From Chloroflexota bacterium (GTDB lineage: Bacteria; Chloroflexota; Dehalococcoidia; SAR202; UBA11138): DNA of 8,020 bases. A model generated the notes under the pieces. It saw only the letters and a list, made by a program, of their open reading frames with translations. It did not search any database and had not been told where the DNA came from. The first letter of the stretch is position 1. Each line of letters opens with the position of its first letter. This document shows positions 1-5,929 of this stretch, in pieces. The DNA lies in assembly GCA_022566975.1 (NCBI GenBank), contig JADFHV010000092.1:1-8020 (forward strand), written 5' to 3'. The translations under genes and the position numbers were made by a program.

Positions 1-233
1 TCGAGGCTCAAGGTTGCGGCTTCAAATCTCTTAGCGCAAAGCCTTGCGCCGCTGACTCTCCAGCTGGGCTGATATTTAGCAACTTCGTCTAGACACTCCT
101 CTATACTGCTGAACTCCGCTCCCGAAGCGGACTGTCTACTGATTGTCTGGGCCGATTGATCGGTAGACGTTTCATTTGTGCCGCACGCTGTTGTCAGAAC
201 GGCTAAGAAGACTACAAATATCACGCTCCGCAT
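1..233 (-). CDS. Lipoprotein, N-terminal part, runs off the left edge
   Basis: Reading leftwards from the ATG at 233, the frame stays open to base 1 and gives at least 77 residues. It begins with a short basic start (MRS), a hydrophobic stretch (residues 4-13) and a lipobox-like LTTAC with Cys17 as the lipidation site. This is a signal-peptidase-II signal, so the mature protein should be anchored to the membrane outer face. Thr rather than Leu at -3 is less usual but tolerated. After Cys17 comes a polar Ser/Thr/Gln-rich linker, then a segment with two more cysteines, about residues 48 and 64, that could pair. An in-frame ATG at 248 would add MRGHL, but the GAGGGG about 7 bases upstream of 233 favours the shorter start. 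The function of the missing domain cannot be seen. It lies downstream of the coiled-coil gene on the same strand and may share its transcript. Confidence 0.75.
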   Translation of the reverse strand, partial: MRSVIFVVFLAVLTTACGTNETSTDQSAQTISRQSASGAEFSSIEECLDEVAKYQPSWRVSGARLCAKRFEAATLSL

Positions 234-353
234 GAGATGCCCCCTCATGGCTAGTAGGTTCGGCGCTTGCTACAGACACCATCCACCCATCGGGGCGGCC
301 TTGCCCCTTATATATAGTCCCTGACCCATAAATCCGGCACCTGTCACCAGAAG

Positions 354-542
354 TCATCCCACCGCTTCAAGGGCCTGGGATGCTTTACGTAGGATTTCAC
401 CCCGCTGTTTGTGTTTATTCCATCCGGCTTGCGCCCGCTTCAGTTCAAGCTCCGCTGTCTCCAATGCGCTCTGGGCCTCACTGAGTTCCCGCAAGATAAT
501 CGCGGCCTCCACCACTTCAACTTCCCCTGACTGTGTTGACAT
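354..542 (-). CDS. Small coiled-coil protein (62 aa), unknown function
   Basis: This is a small acidic-to-basic helical protein. Residues about 8-58 are almost free of helix breakers and show a heptad-like spacing of Ile, Leu and Ala with many Glu, Lys, Arg and Gln, so a coiled coil is likely. There is no signal peptide, membrane segment or cysteine. The start is well supported: AGGAGG lies 5 bases upstream of the ATG. The stop is TGA. It is divergent from the 165-residue gene across only 56 bases, and residues 16-41 align without gaps to residues 12-37 of that protein (8 of 26 identical, with Trp41 opposite Tyr37). I infer that the two may be related or may interact. No named family is recognised. 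It could be a structural or regulatory accessory protein. Confidence 0.7.
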   Translation of the reverse strand: MSTQSGEVEVVEAAIILRELSEAQSALETAELELKRAQAGWNKHKQRGEILRKASQALEAVG

Positions 543-598
543 ATGAACCTCCTGGCGCCTACACTGTGAGCGCAGTCTAATCTCTGGGGGTCGCTACA

Positions 599-1096
599 AT
601 GGTTGCAGTTAGAAACTACGAAGTGAGGGCTATCCTTGCAGACCTTCGTCATGAAGAAAAGCGGTTGGCAGACGCTGAACGCGCTGTCCAGGAGGCCGCA
701 GCTCACTACCGTATTGCTGAGAGCCACTACGTGGCCATCAGGGATTTTGCTCGTCAGAGCTTCGGTAGAACTCCATACTCGACGCACTTCATTGAACAGT
801 GGGGGCCAGACGGCGCAAACCTCCTCATAGGAGGAGATGACCCATCCTTTGGGAAGTATCGGTTCCGGGGCATGAAGGTCGGAGACGCCATCGTGGAATA
901 TCTGACAGTGTCGGGGGGCGACAGAGATATCGATCAAATCATAGCCGCGTTGTCGGAGGGTGGAATGCGAAATGCTTCGCGCCGCCCTATCAATGCCGCT
1001 TTGATGAACACTACTGGCATCGTCAGAACCGAAGGACCAGATTATGCCCACTACTCCTACGAAGAGCCAGAAACAGCGGAGGACTCGCCCTGGTGA
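599..1096 (+). CDS. Hypothetical protein: N-terminal coiled coil plus possible winged-helix C-terminus
   Basis: This 165-residue protein has no signal peptide or membrane segment. Residues 8-52 form a predicted long helix with coiled-coil character, rich in Ala, Glu and Arg. Residues 55-88 are a Gly/Pro-rich linker. Residues 91-150 have the outline of a small winged-helix domain: a helix around GDAIVEYL, a short break SGGDRD, a helix IDQIIAALSE, then INAALM followed by a strand pair IVRTEG and AHYSY. This is a pattern reading, not a family match. GGGGGT lies 7 bases before the ATG and supports the start; the stop is TGA. The gene is divergent from the 62-residue coiled-coil gene, and a tRNA follows 54 bases downstream. 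A DNA-binding regulator is a reasonable but unproven guess. Confidence 0.75.
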   Translation: MVAVRNYEVRAILADLRHEEKRLADAERAVQEAAAHYRIAESHYVAIRDFARQSFGRTPYSTHFIEQWGPDGANLLIGGDDPSFGKYRFRGMKVGDAIVEYLTVSGGDRDIDQIIAALSEGGMRNASRRPINAALMNTTGIVRTEGPDYAHYSYEEPETAEDSPW

Positions 1097-1150
1097 ACAC
1101 GAACGGCGCGCCCTGACCTTGTGAGTTAAAGCGCACCGCTCTGTGACCGT

Positions 1151-1237
1151 GCCGAGGTGGCGAAATTTGGCAAACGCGGTGGTCTCTAAAACCACCGACG
1201 GAATTCCGTCTTGCGGGTTCGAATCCCGCCCTCGGCA
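1151..1237 (+). tRNA. tRNA-Leu-like, anticodon CUA (putative amber suppressor)
   Basis: A complete class II cloverleaf can be drawn by hand. The acceptor stem is 1151-1157 with 1230-1236 (seven Watson-Crick pairs). The D stem is GCG/CGC at 1160-1162 and 1175-1177, with GG at 1169-1170. The anticodon stem is 1179-1183 with 1191-1195. The variable arm is GACGG/CCGTC at 1197-1201 and 1206-1210. The T stem is 1213-1217 with 1225-1229, with a standard TTCGAAT loop. A1237 is the discriminator, and CCA is not encoded. The three-pair D stem, D-loop composition, long arm and A73 fit Leu rather than Ser or Tyr. The anticodon loop 1184-1190 is CTCTAAA, putting U33 at 1185 and anticodon CUA at 1186-1188. 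This would read UAG and is one substitution from the normal Leu anticodon CAA. The loop sequence matches that of the classical E. coli supF suppressor. Charging and expression cannot be seen. Confidence 0.93.
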
Positions 1238-1346
1238 CACCCCACCAGATTCGGCAGCGGAAACCGTCACCGAAGCTAGATAGGCTACGTTATGGTTGCT
1301 GACCGCATCAGCGGTAGACGCACCCCTCCAATACTCGAAGAAAATT

Positions 1347-1383
1347 GGCCACAAAAAGGCGGGTTTCAGCTTGCCTTTTGGCC
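1347..1383. repeat. Bulged inverted repeat (hairpin)
   Basis: AAAAGGC at 1354-1360 pairs with GCCTTTT at 1373-1379 around a 12-base loop. GGCC at 1347-1350 can extend the stem by pairing with GGCC at 1380-1383, with a 3-base bulge on the left. Read on the minus strand, the stem is followed by T-rich sequence, so it could be a weak terminator in that direction. It could also be part of a transposon end, since a transposase remnant starts 89 bases to the right. The role is not settled. Confidence 0.4.
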
Positions 1384-1399
1384 CACGAACGCCTATACT
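1371..1399 (+). promoter_or_regulatory. Sigma-70-like promoter upstream of the transposase remnant
   Basis: TTGCCT at 1371-1376 (4 of 6 to the -35 consensus) and TATACT at 1394-1399 (5 of 6 to the -10 consensus) are separated by exactly 17 bases. Transcription would start near 1406, leaving a leader of about 65 bases before the ATG at 1472. The -35 box overlaps the right arm of the 1347-1383 hairpin, so hairpin and promoter may interact. Confidence 0.4.
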
Positions 1400-1471
1400 A
1401 TGGGACAGACGGGAGCGCCAGTGTTGTTGGCACGGACGCCCCCTAACCATAACAGAGGTGATGTCTCTGCC

Positions 1472-1639
1472 ATGATTTCCACTTATTCTACCACCACACC
1501 GGAAGTTCCCGCTCGGCCGACTTATCCCCAGGACTGGCGCAACTACAACCTCGCGCAGCAGAACGAGAAGGAACACTTCCTCACGCTGCTGAAAGACCTG
1601 TGTGGCACAGTCCCGCAGCCGCCCCCAACCCTCGCCTGA
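1472..1639 (+). pseudogene. Truncated transposase N-terminus (55 aa remnant)
   Basis: The 55-residue product contains TYPQDWRNYNLAQQNEK, then HFLTLLKDLC and a PQPP turn. From memory this resembles the start of DDE transposases whose N-termini carry a D-W-x-x-Y-N-x-A-Q-x-x-E-K pattern followed by an F-x-x-LL-x-DLC helix. Intact members run to several hundred residues with a DDE catalytic core. Here the frame ends in TGA right after the PQPP turn, and the next 100 bases in the other two plus frames show no continuation, so the rest is deleted rather than simply frameshifted. AGAGGTGAT at 1454-1462 is a good ribosome site, about 11 bases before the ATG. The frame is open back to an ATG at 1292, but the upstream residues look non-coding. 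The family is a memory-based call. A small genuine protein cannot be excluded. Confidence 0.5.
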
Positions 1640-1683
1640 GCCTGTGGTGTAGCTAGCAGGTATCGACCACACCCCGAAGGGCG

Positions 1684-1713
1684 CGGCATCAGGGCGGGCG
1701 GGGAGCGATGCCG
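1684..1713. repeat. 7-bp inverted repeat between accessory and core parts
   Basis: CGGCATC at 1684-1690 pairs with GATGCCG at 1707-1713 around a GC-rich 16-base loop. It lies 44 bases beyond the stop of the minus-strand phosphatase gene, where a terminator would be expected, but no T run follows on either strand. It may be a factor-dependent stop or chance. The remainder of 1640-1757 shows no gene. Confidence 0.25.
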
Positions 1714-1757
1714 TGGCCTTTAGGCTGCGGTACTTAGGAAGGGCCTTGTCGAGGCTC

Positions 1758-2576
1758 TTAGGCGGCCGATTGGTCGAGCCACTTGAGGAAAACACCGACC
1801 TCCACGACCCCATTCAGGCTGTAGTCGGCAGCCTCCAGGAGCTCGTCAGGCGAGTCCTCGTGCAGCACGGCGACCCCCAGCCCGGCCGTGCCGCCTTCTC
1901 CGGCGAGCTGACGGACCGCGCGCATCCCATCCACGTCCGTGGTGTCGTCCCCTAGAAAGAGCACGGCATCGAGGGAGTGCTCGCGTGCCAGCTTTCGTAC
2001 CGCAAAACCCTTGTGCAGCCCCAGGGGCGAGCGTAACTCCAGCACCAGCTTACCCCAGAAAACCTCCAGGTCACTCACCCCGTCGGTCGAGTCGAGTGCT
2101 GCGGCGAGCCTCTCCCTGGCTCTCTCATGGTCCGGGGCCAGTCGATAGTGGACCGAGGCGCTGAGACCCTTGTCCTGCCACAGGAGACCAGGACCGTCGG
2201 CTACCTCGCGCAGGCGGGTCAATACGCGGCCTATCCTGTCCGCGTATACGTCGGCGCCTTCGGCGAGGACGAGCCTGTCCCGCGTCAGGTACTCGGCCCC
2301 GTGATTGCCGACATAGGTCACGCCTGCCAGACCGACCTTCGCCTCCAGGTCACGGGCAGCCCGGCCCGACACCACCGCCACGAGTGCGAGGGCCTCGGAG
2401 AGCCGCTCCAGGGTATCGATCACGTCAGCAGGTACGACCGCCTGGTCTGGCGTTGGCGCGATCTCCGCGATAGTGCCGTCAAAATCGACGACCAGTCCCA
2501 GCCGCGAACGCCTCAACAGCGACGCGACCTGTTTCTTATGCTCGAGAAGGCTGGGAGGAGTAGCCGCAGGACCCAT
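1758..2576 (-). CDS. otsB: Trehalose-6-phosphate phosphatase (HAD superfamily)
   Basis: OtsB removes phosphate from trehalose 6-phosphate to give trehalose, a compatible solute, in the cytoplasm. At 272 residues it has the usual family length. HAD motif I is DFDGTIAEI, with nucleophile Asp31 and general acid Asp33. Motif II is VVSGR (Ser70). The family-typical GNHGAE follows at 90-95 near the cap. The cap domain covers about 105-180. Motif III is Lys189 in LHKG, and motif IV is GDDTTD, with Asp210, Asp211 and Asp214 for magnesium. All catalytic residues are present. No clear Shine-Dalgarno site precedes the ATG, which sits 57 bases after the dehydrogenase stop on the same strand, so it may depend on read-through from that gene. 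The partner synthase OtsA is not in this window. The stop is TAA. A related sugar-phosphate phosphatase is the main alternative, but the motif set fits OtsB well. Confidence 0.92.
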   Translation of the reverse strand: MGPAATPPSLLEHKKQVASLLRRSRLGLVVDFDGTIAEIAPTPDQAVVPADVIDTLERLSEALALVAVVSGRAARDLEAKVGLAGVTYVGNHGAEYLTRDRLVLAEGADVYADRIGRVLTRLREVADGPGLLWQDKGLSASVHYRLAPDHERARERLAAALDSTDGVSDLEVFWGKLVLELRSPLGLHKGFAVRKLAREHSLDAVLFLGDDTTDVDGMRAVRQLAGEGGTAGLGVAVLHEDSPDELLEAADYSLNGVVEVGVFLKWLDQSAA

Positions 2577-2633
2577 CTTATCGACGTCGGTACGGCGGTC
2601 GTAGGCGGGAGTGCAACCGGTGCCGAGCAGCGC

Positions 2634-3383
2634 TTACTGGGCGCTAAAGCCGCCGTCGATGACGAGCTCGGAGCCGGTCATGTATGAGGACTCGTCAGAG
2701 GCGAGGAACAGGGCGCCGTAGGCCACGTCGTCAACGGTTCCCACGCGTCCCGCGGGGATCCGTCCCTCCGACCGAGTCCGCCCCTCGGGAGTCCCTATGC
2801 TTTCCGCTATCATCTCGGTATCGATGGGACCCGGGTGGATGGAGTTGGCCCGGATGCCATCCCCCGCATGCTGGATAGCCGTGTACTTTGTGAAGAGCCT
2901 CACGGCCCCTTTCGATGTCCCGTAGACGCCTCCTCGCGGACTGCCTACCAGTCCCGCGGTCGAGGAGATGTTTATGATGGAGCCGCCCCCGGCCTCACGC
3001 ATCACCGGTATCGCGTGCTTGGTCCCCAGGAAAACCCCCCTCGCGTTGACGGCCATCACCGTGTCCCATTCCTCGACCGTGGTGTGCTCTATCGGCGTCG
3101 ACCGAAGGATGGCTGCGTTGTTGACCAGAACGTCGAGCTTGCCGAAGCGTCCCACGGTCTCCGCCACCGCGTGCTCCCAATCGGACTCCTGAGTTACGTC
3201 GAGCCTGACAAAGAGCGCTTCGCCGCCGGTCTCGTTGATCTCAGCTTCGACCTGCCGCCCGAGGTCCTCCAGCACGTCCCCCAGGACGACGCGAGCCCCC
3301 TCTCGCGAGAAGAGCTTCGCCTCGGCGGCTCCCTGACCGCGTGCGCCCCCACTGATCAGGGCAACCTTGCCATCAAGCCGCAT
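2634..3383 (-). CDS. Classical short-chain dehydrogenase/reductase, NAD-type
   Basis: This 249-residue protein is a cytosolic Rossmann-fold oxidoreductase of the classical SDR family. The cofactor motif is SGGARGQG (11-18), with Ser in place of the usual first Thr. Asp36 at the end of strand 2 favours NAD(H) over NADP(H). LDV at 61-63, NNAA at 88-91, Asn113, Ser141, Tyr154 and Lys158 (YGTSK) complete the active site. PG followed by I-x-T at 185-189 is the usual cofactor loop, and DGG at 243-245 is the usual end. The frame is open upstream to an ATG at 3476, but the family begins at MRLDGKVALI, and AGGA lies just before the ATG at 3383, so that start is chosen. The substrate cannot be told from sequence; such enzymes act on many alcohols, steroids and sugars. 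It probably shares a transcript with the downstream phosphatase. The stop is TAA. Confidence 0.93.
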   Translation of the reverse strand: MRLDGKVALISGGARGQGAAEAKLFSREGARVVLGDVLEDLGRQVEAEINETGGEALFVRLDVTQESDWEHAVAETVGRFGKLDVLVNNAAILRSTPIEHTTVEEWDTVMAVNARGVFLGTKHAIPVMREAGGGSIINISSTAGLVGSPRGGVYGTSKGAVRLFTKYTAIQHAGDGIRANSIHPGPIDTEMIAESIGTPEGRTRSEGRIPAGRVGTVDDVAYGALFLASDESSYMTGSELVIDGGFSAQ

Positions 3384-3500
3384 CGTTCCTGTCGACCCCC
3401 AAGCTTCGAGACCTAGTCGCAGCTGGTCCAGCCCCCATGTCCGCGGCCAGCGTGATTGTAGCACCGGCCAAATCATCTTTTCAATCAGCCCTAAAACATC

Positions 3501-3549
3501 TTGACACGATCACATGTTCTGTTCTAAACTGTTCTAACTCTTGTACAAG
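3501..3549 (+). promoter_or_regulatory. Promoter with TGTTCT direct repeats and a palindrome
   Basis: A perfect -35 TTGACA at 3501-3506 is followed, after 18 bases, by TAAACT at 3525-3530 (4 of 6 to the -10 consensus); TCTAAA at 3523-3528 with 16-base spacing is an alternative. TGTTCT occurs three times, at 3515, 3520 and 3530, and CTGTTCTAA is repeated exactly with a 10-base period (3519-3527 and 3529-3537). The 10-base palindrome CTTGTACAAG at 3540-3549 sits just past the likely start. This arrangement suggests an operator controlling the 88-residue gene and ftsZ. It could also affect the divergent dehydrogenase. Confidence 0.6.
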
Positions 3550-3568
3550 ACATGGGCGGGAGGGCGTG

Positions 3569-3835
3569 ATGCAGTTGACCAAGACCAGGACCGAAGACGC
3601 ACAGCTCAACATGCCGGGTATTCCGAGACCGGTCCGGATGGAGGCGATCGTCAGCTTCCATTCCGTCAACCCCGGGCAGCAGGTGCTGTACCTGGGTACG
3701 CTCCGGGGTGGCCCTCGCCCGGGCGCGCAAGGGATCGTCAGCTCCGTCCTGCGGCGAAGCGCCGTCGTTGACATGGGGGCCGACGGGACGTGGCATGTCC
3801 CTTACTACCTGCTGGCGTTACCACAGGCCGCCTGA
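3569..3835 (+). CDS. Small SH3/KOW-like protein upstream of ftsZ
   Basis: This 88-residue protein has no signal peptide or membrane segment. Residues 1-24 look like a flexible tail. Residues 25-84 alternate short beta strands and glycine turns: VLYLGTLRGG, then GAQGIVSSV, SAVVDMG and WHVPYYLLALP. That outline resembles small SH3-like barrels such as KOW or the DUF3553 type, which bind RNA or protein. This is a fold-level guess. A longer open frame starts at 3437 but would contain the promoter, while GGGAGGG lies about 5 bases before the ATG at 3569. A GTG directly before that ATG is an equally placed start. The gene ends 39 bases before ftsZ on the same strand, so the two are very likely co-transcribed. 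It occupies the place where many genomes have ftsA. The stop is TGA. Confidence 0.75.
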   Translation: MQLTKTRTEDAQLNMPGIPRPVRMEAIVSFHSVNPGQQVLYLGTLRGGPRPGAQGIVSSVLRRSAVVDMGADGTWHVPYYLLALPQAA

Positions 3836-3874
3836 TCTCCCGACTGCACCGAATTCAAGAGGAGGAACAGAGAC

Positions 3875-4942
3875 ATGGACAGAAAAACGTCCCCGGTAAA
3901 TATCAAGGTGGTCGGAGTAGGCGGCGCAGGGGGGAACGCCGTGCTCAGAATGTCAAAGGGCAGGCCCGAGGGCGTTTCGTTCCTGGCGCTCAACACAGAT
4001 GTCCAGGCACTGGCCCAGATCAAGGGACTGCCGACGTTCGCGATCGGACCAAAGACCACCCACGGCATCGGTGCCGGCGGCGATCATGAGATCGGCCGGA
4101 AGGCCCTCAGAGAGAGCCAGGCGCAGGTCGCTCAGATGTTAGAGGGGGCCGACATGGTCTTCGTCACCGCCGGCATGGGCGGCGGCACAGGGACGGGCGC
4201 AGCTCCCGCCGTGGCGGAGATGAGCAGGCGGCAGGGCGCGCTAACCGTCGGCGTGGTCACGCTCCCGTTCTCGTTCGAGGGGGTTCATCGAAAGATGGTA
4301 GCCCTCGAAGGGATTGAACGTCTGCGCCAGAAAGTGGACACGCTGATCCAGGTAGATAACGACAGGCTCCTACCCGCCCTCAACGGGAAGGCCTCGCTTG
4401 AGCACGCGTTCCAGCTCGCCGACGAGACGCTGAGACAGGGAGTCCAGGGCATATCGGACGTGGTTACGGCACCCGGGCTGATCAACGTGGACTTCGCCGA
4501 TATGAGGGCTATCATGTCCGGCGCCGGTGCCGCTTTCATGGCGGTCGGCAACGGCAAGGGCAAGCACGCAGCCATGGACGCCGCCATGTCTGCGCTGTCC
4601 AATCCCCTCTTCGACGCACCGCTCGAAGGGGCACAAGGGGTCCTCTTCAACATAAAGGGTGGCAAGGACCTTACCCTCGGGCAGGTGCACGAGGTCGCCG
4701 ACGCCATACGGGCCGCAAGCCGGTCTCAGCCGAAGGTCGTGTTTGGCGTCGTGCAGGACCGGAAGCTCAAGAACCGGGTCAGCATCACGCTGGTGGCCAC
4801 GGGCATCGAGACAGGCGAGGAGACCGGGGAGGAGTTAGAGAGCGACGACCCTCCGGATTCCGGGCTCCTAGAGCTCGTCGCCAAAGCCGACTCCAACGGC
4901 CATAACAAGCTGCACGCCGAGTCCACCCGGAAGCTGTTCTAG
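3875..4942 (+). CDS. ftsZ: Cell division GTPase FtsZ with atypical short C-terminus
   Basis: FtsZ is the bacterial tubulin that binds GTP and polymerises into the division ring at mid-cell. This 355-residue protein has [10 protein letters not shown] at 14-23, LALNTD at 37-42, the tubulin signature GGGTGTG at 102-108, PFSFEG with Glu135 and Arg139, the base-contact region DND at 161-163, and the synergy loop NVDFAD at 204-209, whose Asp206 and Asp209 complete the neighbouring subunit's GTPase site. It should therefore be an active polymer former. The second domain ends near residue 310. What follows is only about 45 residues, acidic at first and ending STRKLF. The usual conserved tip (DIPxFLRRR-like) that binds FtsA or ZipA is missing. 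GGAGG lies 9 bases before the ATG. The stop is TAG, with a second in-frame TAG nine codons later. It may be the main FtsZ or a second paralogue. Confidence 0.95.
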   Translation: MDRKTSPVNIKVVGVGGAGGNAVLRMSKGRPEGVSFLALNTDVQALAQIKGLPTFAIGPKTTHGIGAGGDHEIGRKALRESQAQVAQMLEGADMVFVTAGMGGGTGTGAAPAVAEMSRRQGALTVGVVTLPFSFEGVHRKMVALEGIERLRQKVDTLIQVDNDRLLPALNGKASLEHAFQLADETLRQGVQGISDVVTAPGLINVDFADMRAIMSGAGAAFMAVGNGKGKHAAMDAAMSALSNPLFDAPLEGAQGVLFNIKGGKDLTLGQVHEVADAIRAASRSQPKVVFGVVQDRKLKNRVSITLVATGIETGEETGEELESDDPPDSGLLELVAKADSNGHNKLHAESTRKLF

Positions 4943-4971
4943 CGCACCGTGAGCCAATCTGCCATCGCGTA

Positions 4972-4994
4972 GGGGCGGGTTTGAAACCCGCCCC
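4972..4994. terminator. Perfect GC-rich palindrome between convergent genes
   Basis: GGGGCGGGTTT at 4972-4982 is the exact reverse complement of AAACCCGCCCC at 4984-4994, around one base; as a hairpin it would form GGGGCGGG/CCCGCCCC with loop TTTGAAA. It lies between the stops of ftsZ and the convergent hydrolase gene and so could end transcription from both sides, although no T run follows. The same motif type is, as I recall, a dispersed palindromic repeat in some Chloroflexota genomes, and its translation gives the GFKPAP string common in spurious proteins. Confidence 0.65.
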
Positions 4995-5050
4995 ACGGTC
5001 GTTAGGTAGGGGTGCGTGCGTCTGAGGCCGATGCGCAATCCACCCGACGG

Positions 5051-5929
5051 CTACCCGAGAAAACCGTCCCGGGCGTGGTCGCCGATAACCTCTGCCACCA
5101 GCTCCGGCCGCTGCAAAGGCACATCGTGAATGCTGTCCTCCAGCCAGACCGCCTTGCTTGTGGGCAGCAGTCTCGTGGCCGCCGCTATGGACTCCTCCCT
5201 GTTGAACCTGCGGGCCATCGGCGAGTCTACCCCGTCCTGACGGGCGGGCATGAGCAGCACCGGGCACTCGACCCGAGGATAGAGGAGCGACGGACGATGC
5301 TCCCACATCGCCTCGATGATTCGCATGTGGTTCTCTCGACTCAGGCGCGACCTGACGGTGCCGTCGTGGCGAATCTCGAAGTTAGAGAGCCGTACCTCCG
5401 CCAGCTCCGGCGTCACTGTTCCGCCCATCGGCCAGGACTTCACCCGCTCCTTGAGCTGTTCGATCGTCACCCCGGTGAAGTCGGGAGGCGCCAGATCCTC
5501 TTTGGCCTTCTCCAGCGTCATTCCGGGACGGGACGAGACCTCTATGGTCCCGCCGTCCACGAAACACAGGCCGCTGATGCCCTGCGGATGAGCTACGGCA
5601 TATTCCAGCGCGACGTCGGCGCCCCAGGAGTGGCCGGCGACGATGGGCCTTTCCAGACCCAGCGCGCCGATGAAGCCGCGTAGGTCCTCTACTAACGTGG
5701 CGAAGTCGTAGCCATCCTGCGGCTTGGCGCTCTCGCCGTGGCCTCGCTGGTCCACGGCCACGACCCTGAAGCCCTTCGCCAGAATCGGCGCCACGAAGTC
5801 CCAGATGCGGCACGTGGACGCGAGCCCGTGCAGCAGAACGACCGGCCGACCGGAGCCGCCCCAGTCGCGGTAGTGCAGACGCAGCCCCCGGACGTCCAGC
5901 CACCTCTCCTCAGGACTCGCCGGAGTCAT
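5051..5929 (-). CDS. Alpha/beta-fold hydrolase
   Basis: This is a 292-residue soluble hydrolase of the alpha/beta superfamily. The oxyanion HG is at 34-35 after strand 3 (PVVLLHG). DQRGHGES at 60-67 is the typical loop, and the nucleophile elbow is GHSWGA with Ser101. The acid is probably Asp232 (in PARQD) or Asp235. The catalytic His269 lies in DSIHDVPLQRPE. The triad is complete. The cap region covers roughly 130-215. The substrate cannot be told; family members include esterases, epoxide hydrolases, haloperoxidase-like enzymes and C-C hydrolases. The start at 5929 is forced by an in-frame TAG three codons upstream. The strong AAGGAGA lies too far from it and instead precedes a five-codon frame whose TGA overlaps this ATG. 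It follows the PAC2 gene on the same strand after 138 bases that show no gene. The stop is TAG. Confidence 0.92.
   Translation of the reverse strand: MTPASPEERWLDVRGLRLHYRDWGGSGRPVVLLHGLASTCRIWDFVAPILAKGFRVVAVDQRGHGESAKPQDGYDFATLVEDLRGFIGALGLERPIVAGHSWGADVALEYAVAHPQGISGLCFVDGGTIEVSSRPGMTLEKAKEDLAPPDFTGVTIEQLKERVKSWPMGGTVTPELAEVRLSNFEIRHDGTVRSRLSRENHMRIIEAMWEHRPSLLYPRVECPVLLMPARQDGVDSPMARRFNREESIAAATRLLPTSKAVWLEDSIHDVPLQRPELVAEVIGDHARDGFLG

Noticed and set aside
172..357. 61-residue minus-strand frame whose start overlaps the 62-residue gene's stop as ATGA
   Set aside because: It overlaps the lipoprotein start in another frame, and its composition looks non-protein. The lipobox and ribosome site make the lipoprotein frame the better call.
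1151..1237. Pyrrolysine tRNA, because the anticodon is CUA
   Set aside because: tRNA-Pyl has a short variable region, a very small D loop and a six-pair anticodon stem layout. Here there is a five-pair variable arm and a Leu-type D arm, and no pyl genes are present.
440..1813. 457-residue minus-strand open frame
   Set aside because: It is antisense to the 165-residue gene, the tRNA and the transposase remnant. Its CRGRDSNPQ string is a typical antisense-tRNA translation.
3384..3476. 31-residue N-terminal extension of the dehydrogenase
   Set aside because: Classical SDR proteins begin at the equivalent of MRLDGKVAL, and a ribosome site precedes that ATG.
4785..5306. 173-residue minus-strand frame containing GAGFKPAPT
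   Set aside because: It crosses the palindrome and two convergent genes. The string is the known translation of this repeat type, not a protein.
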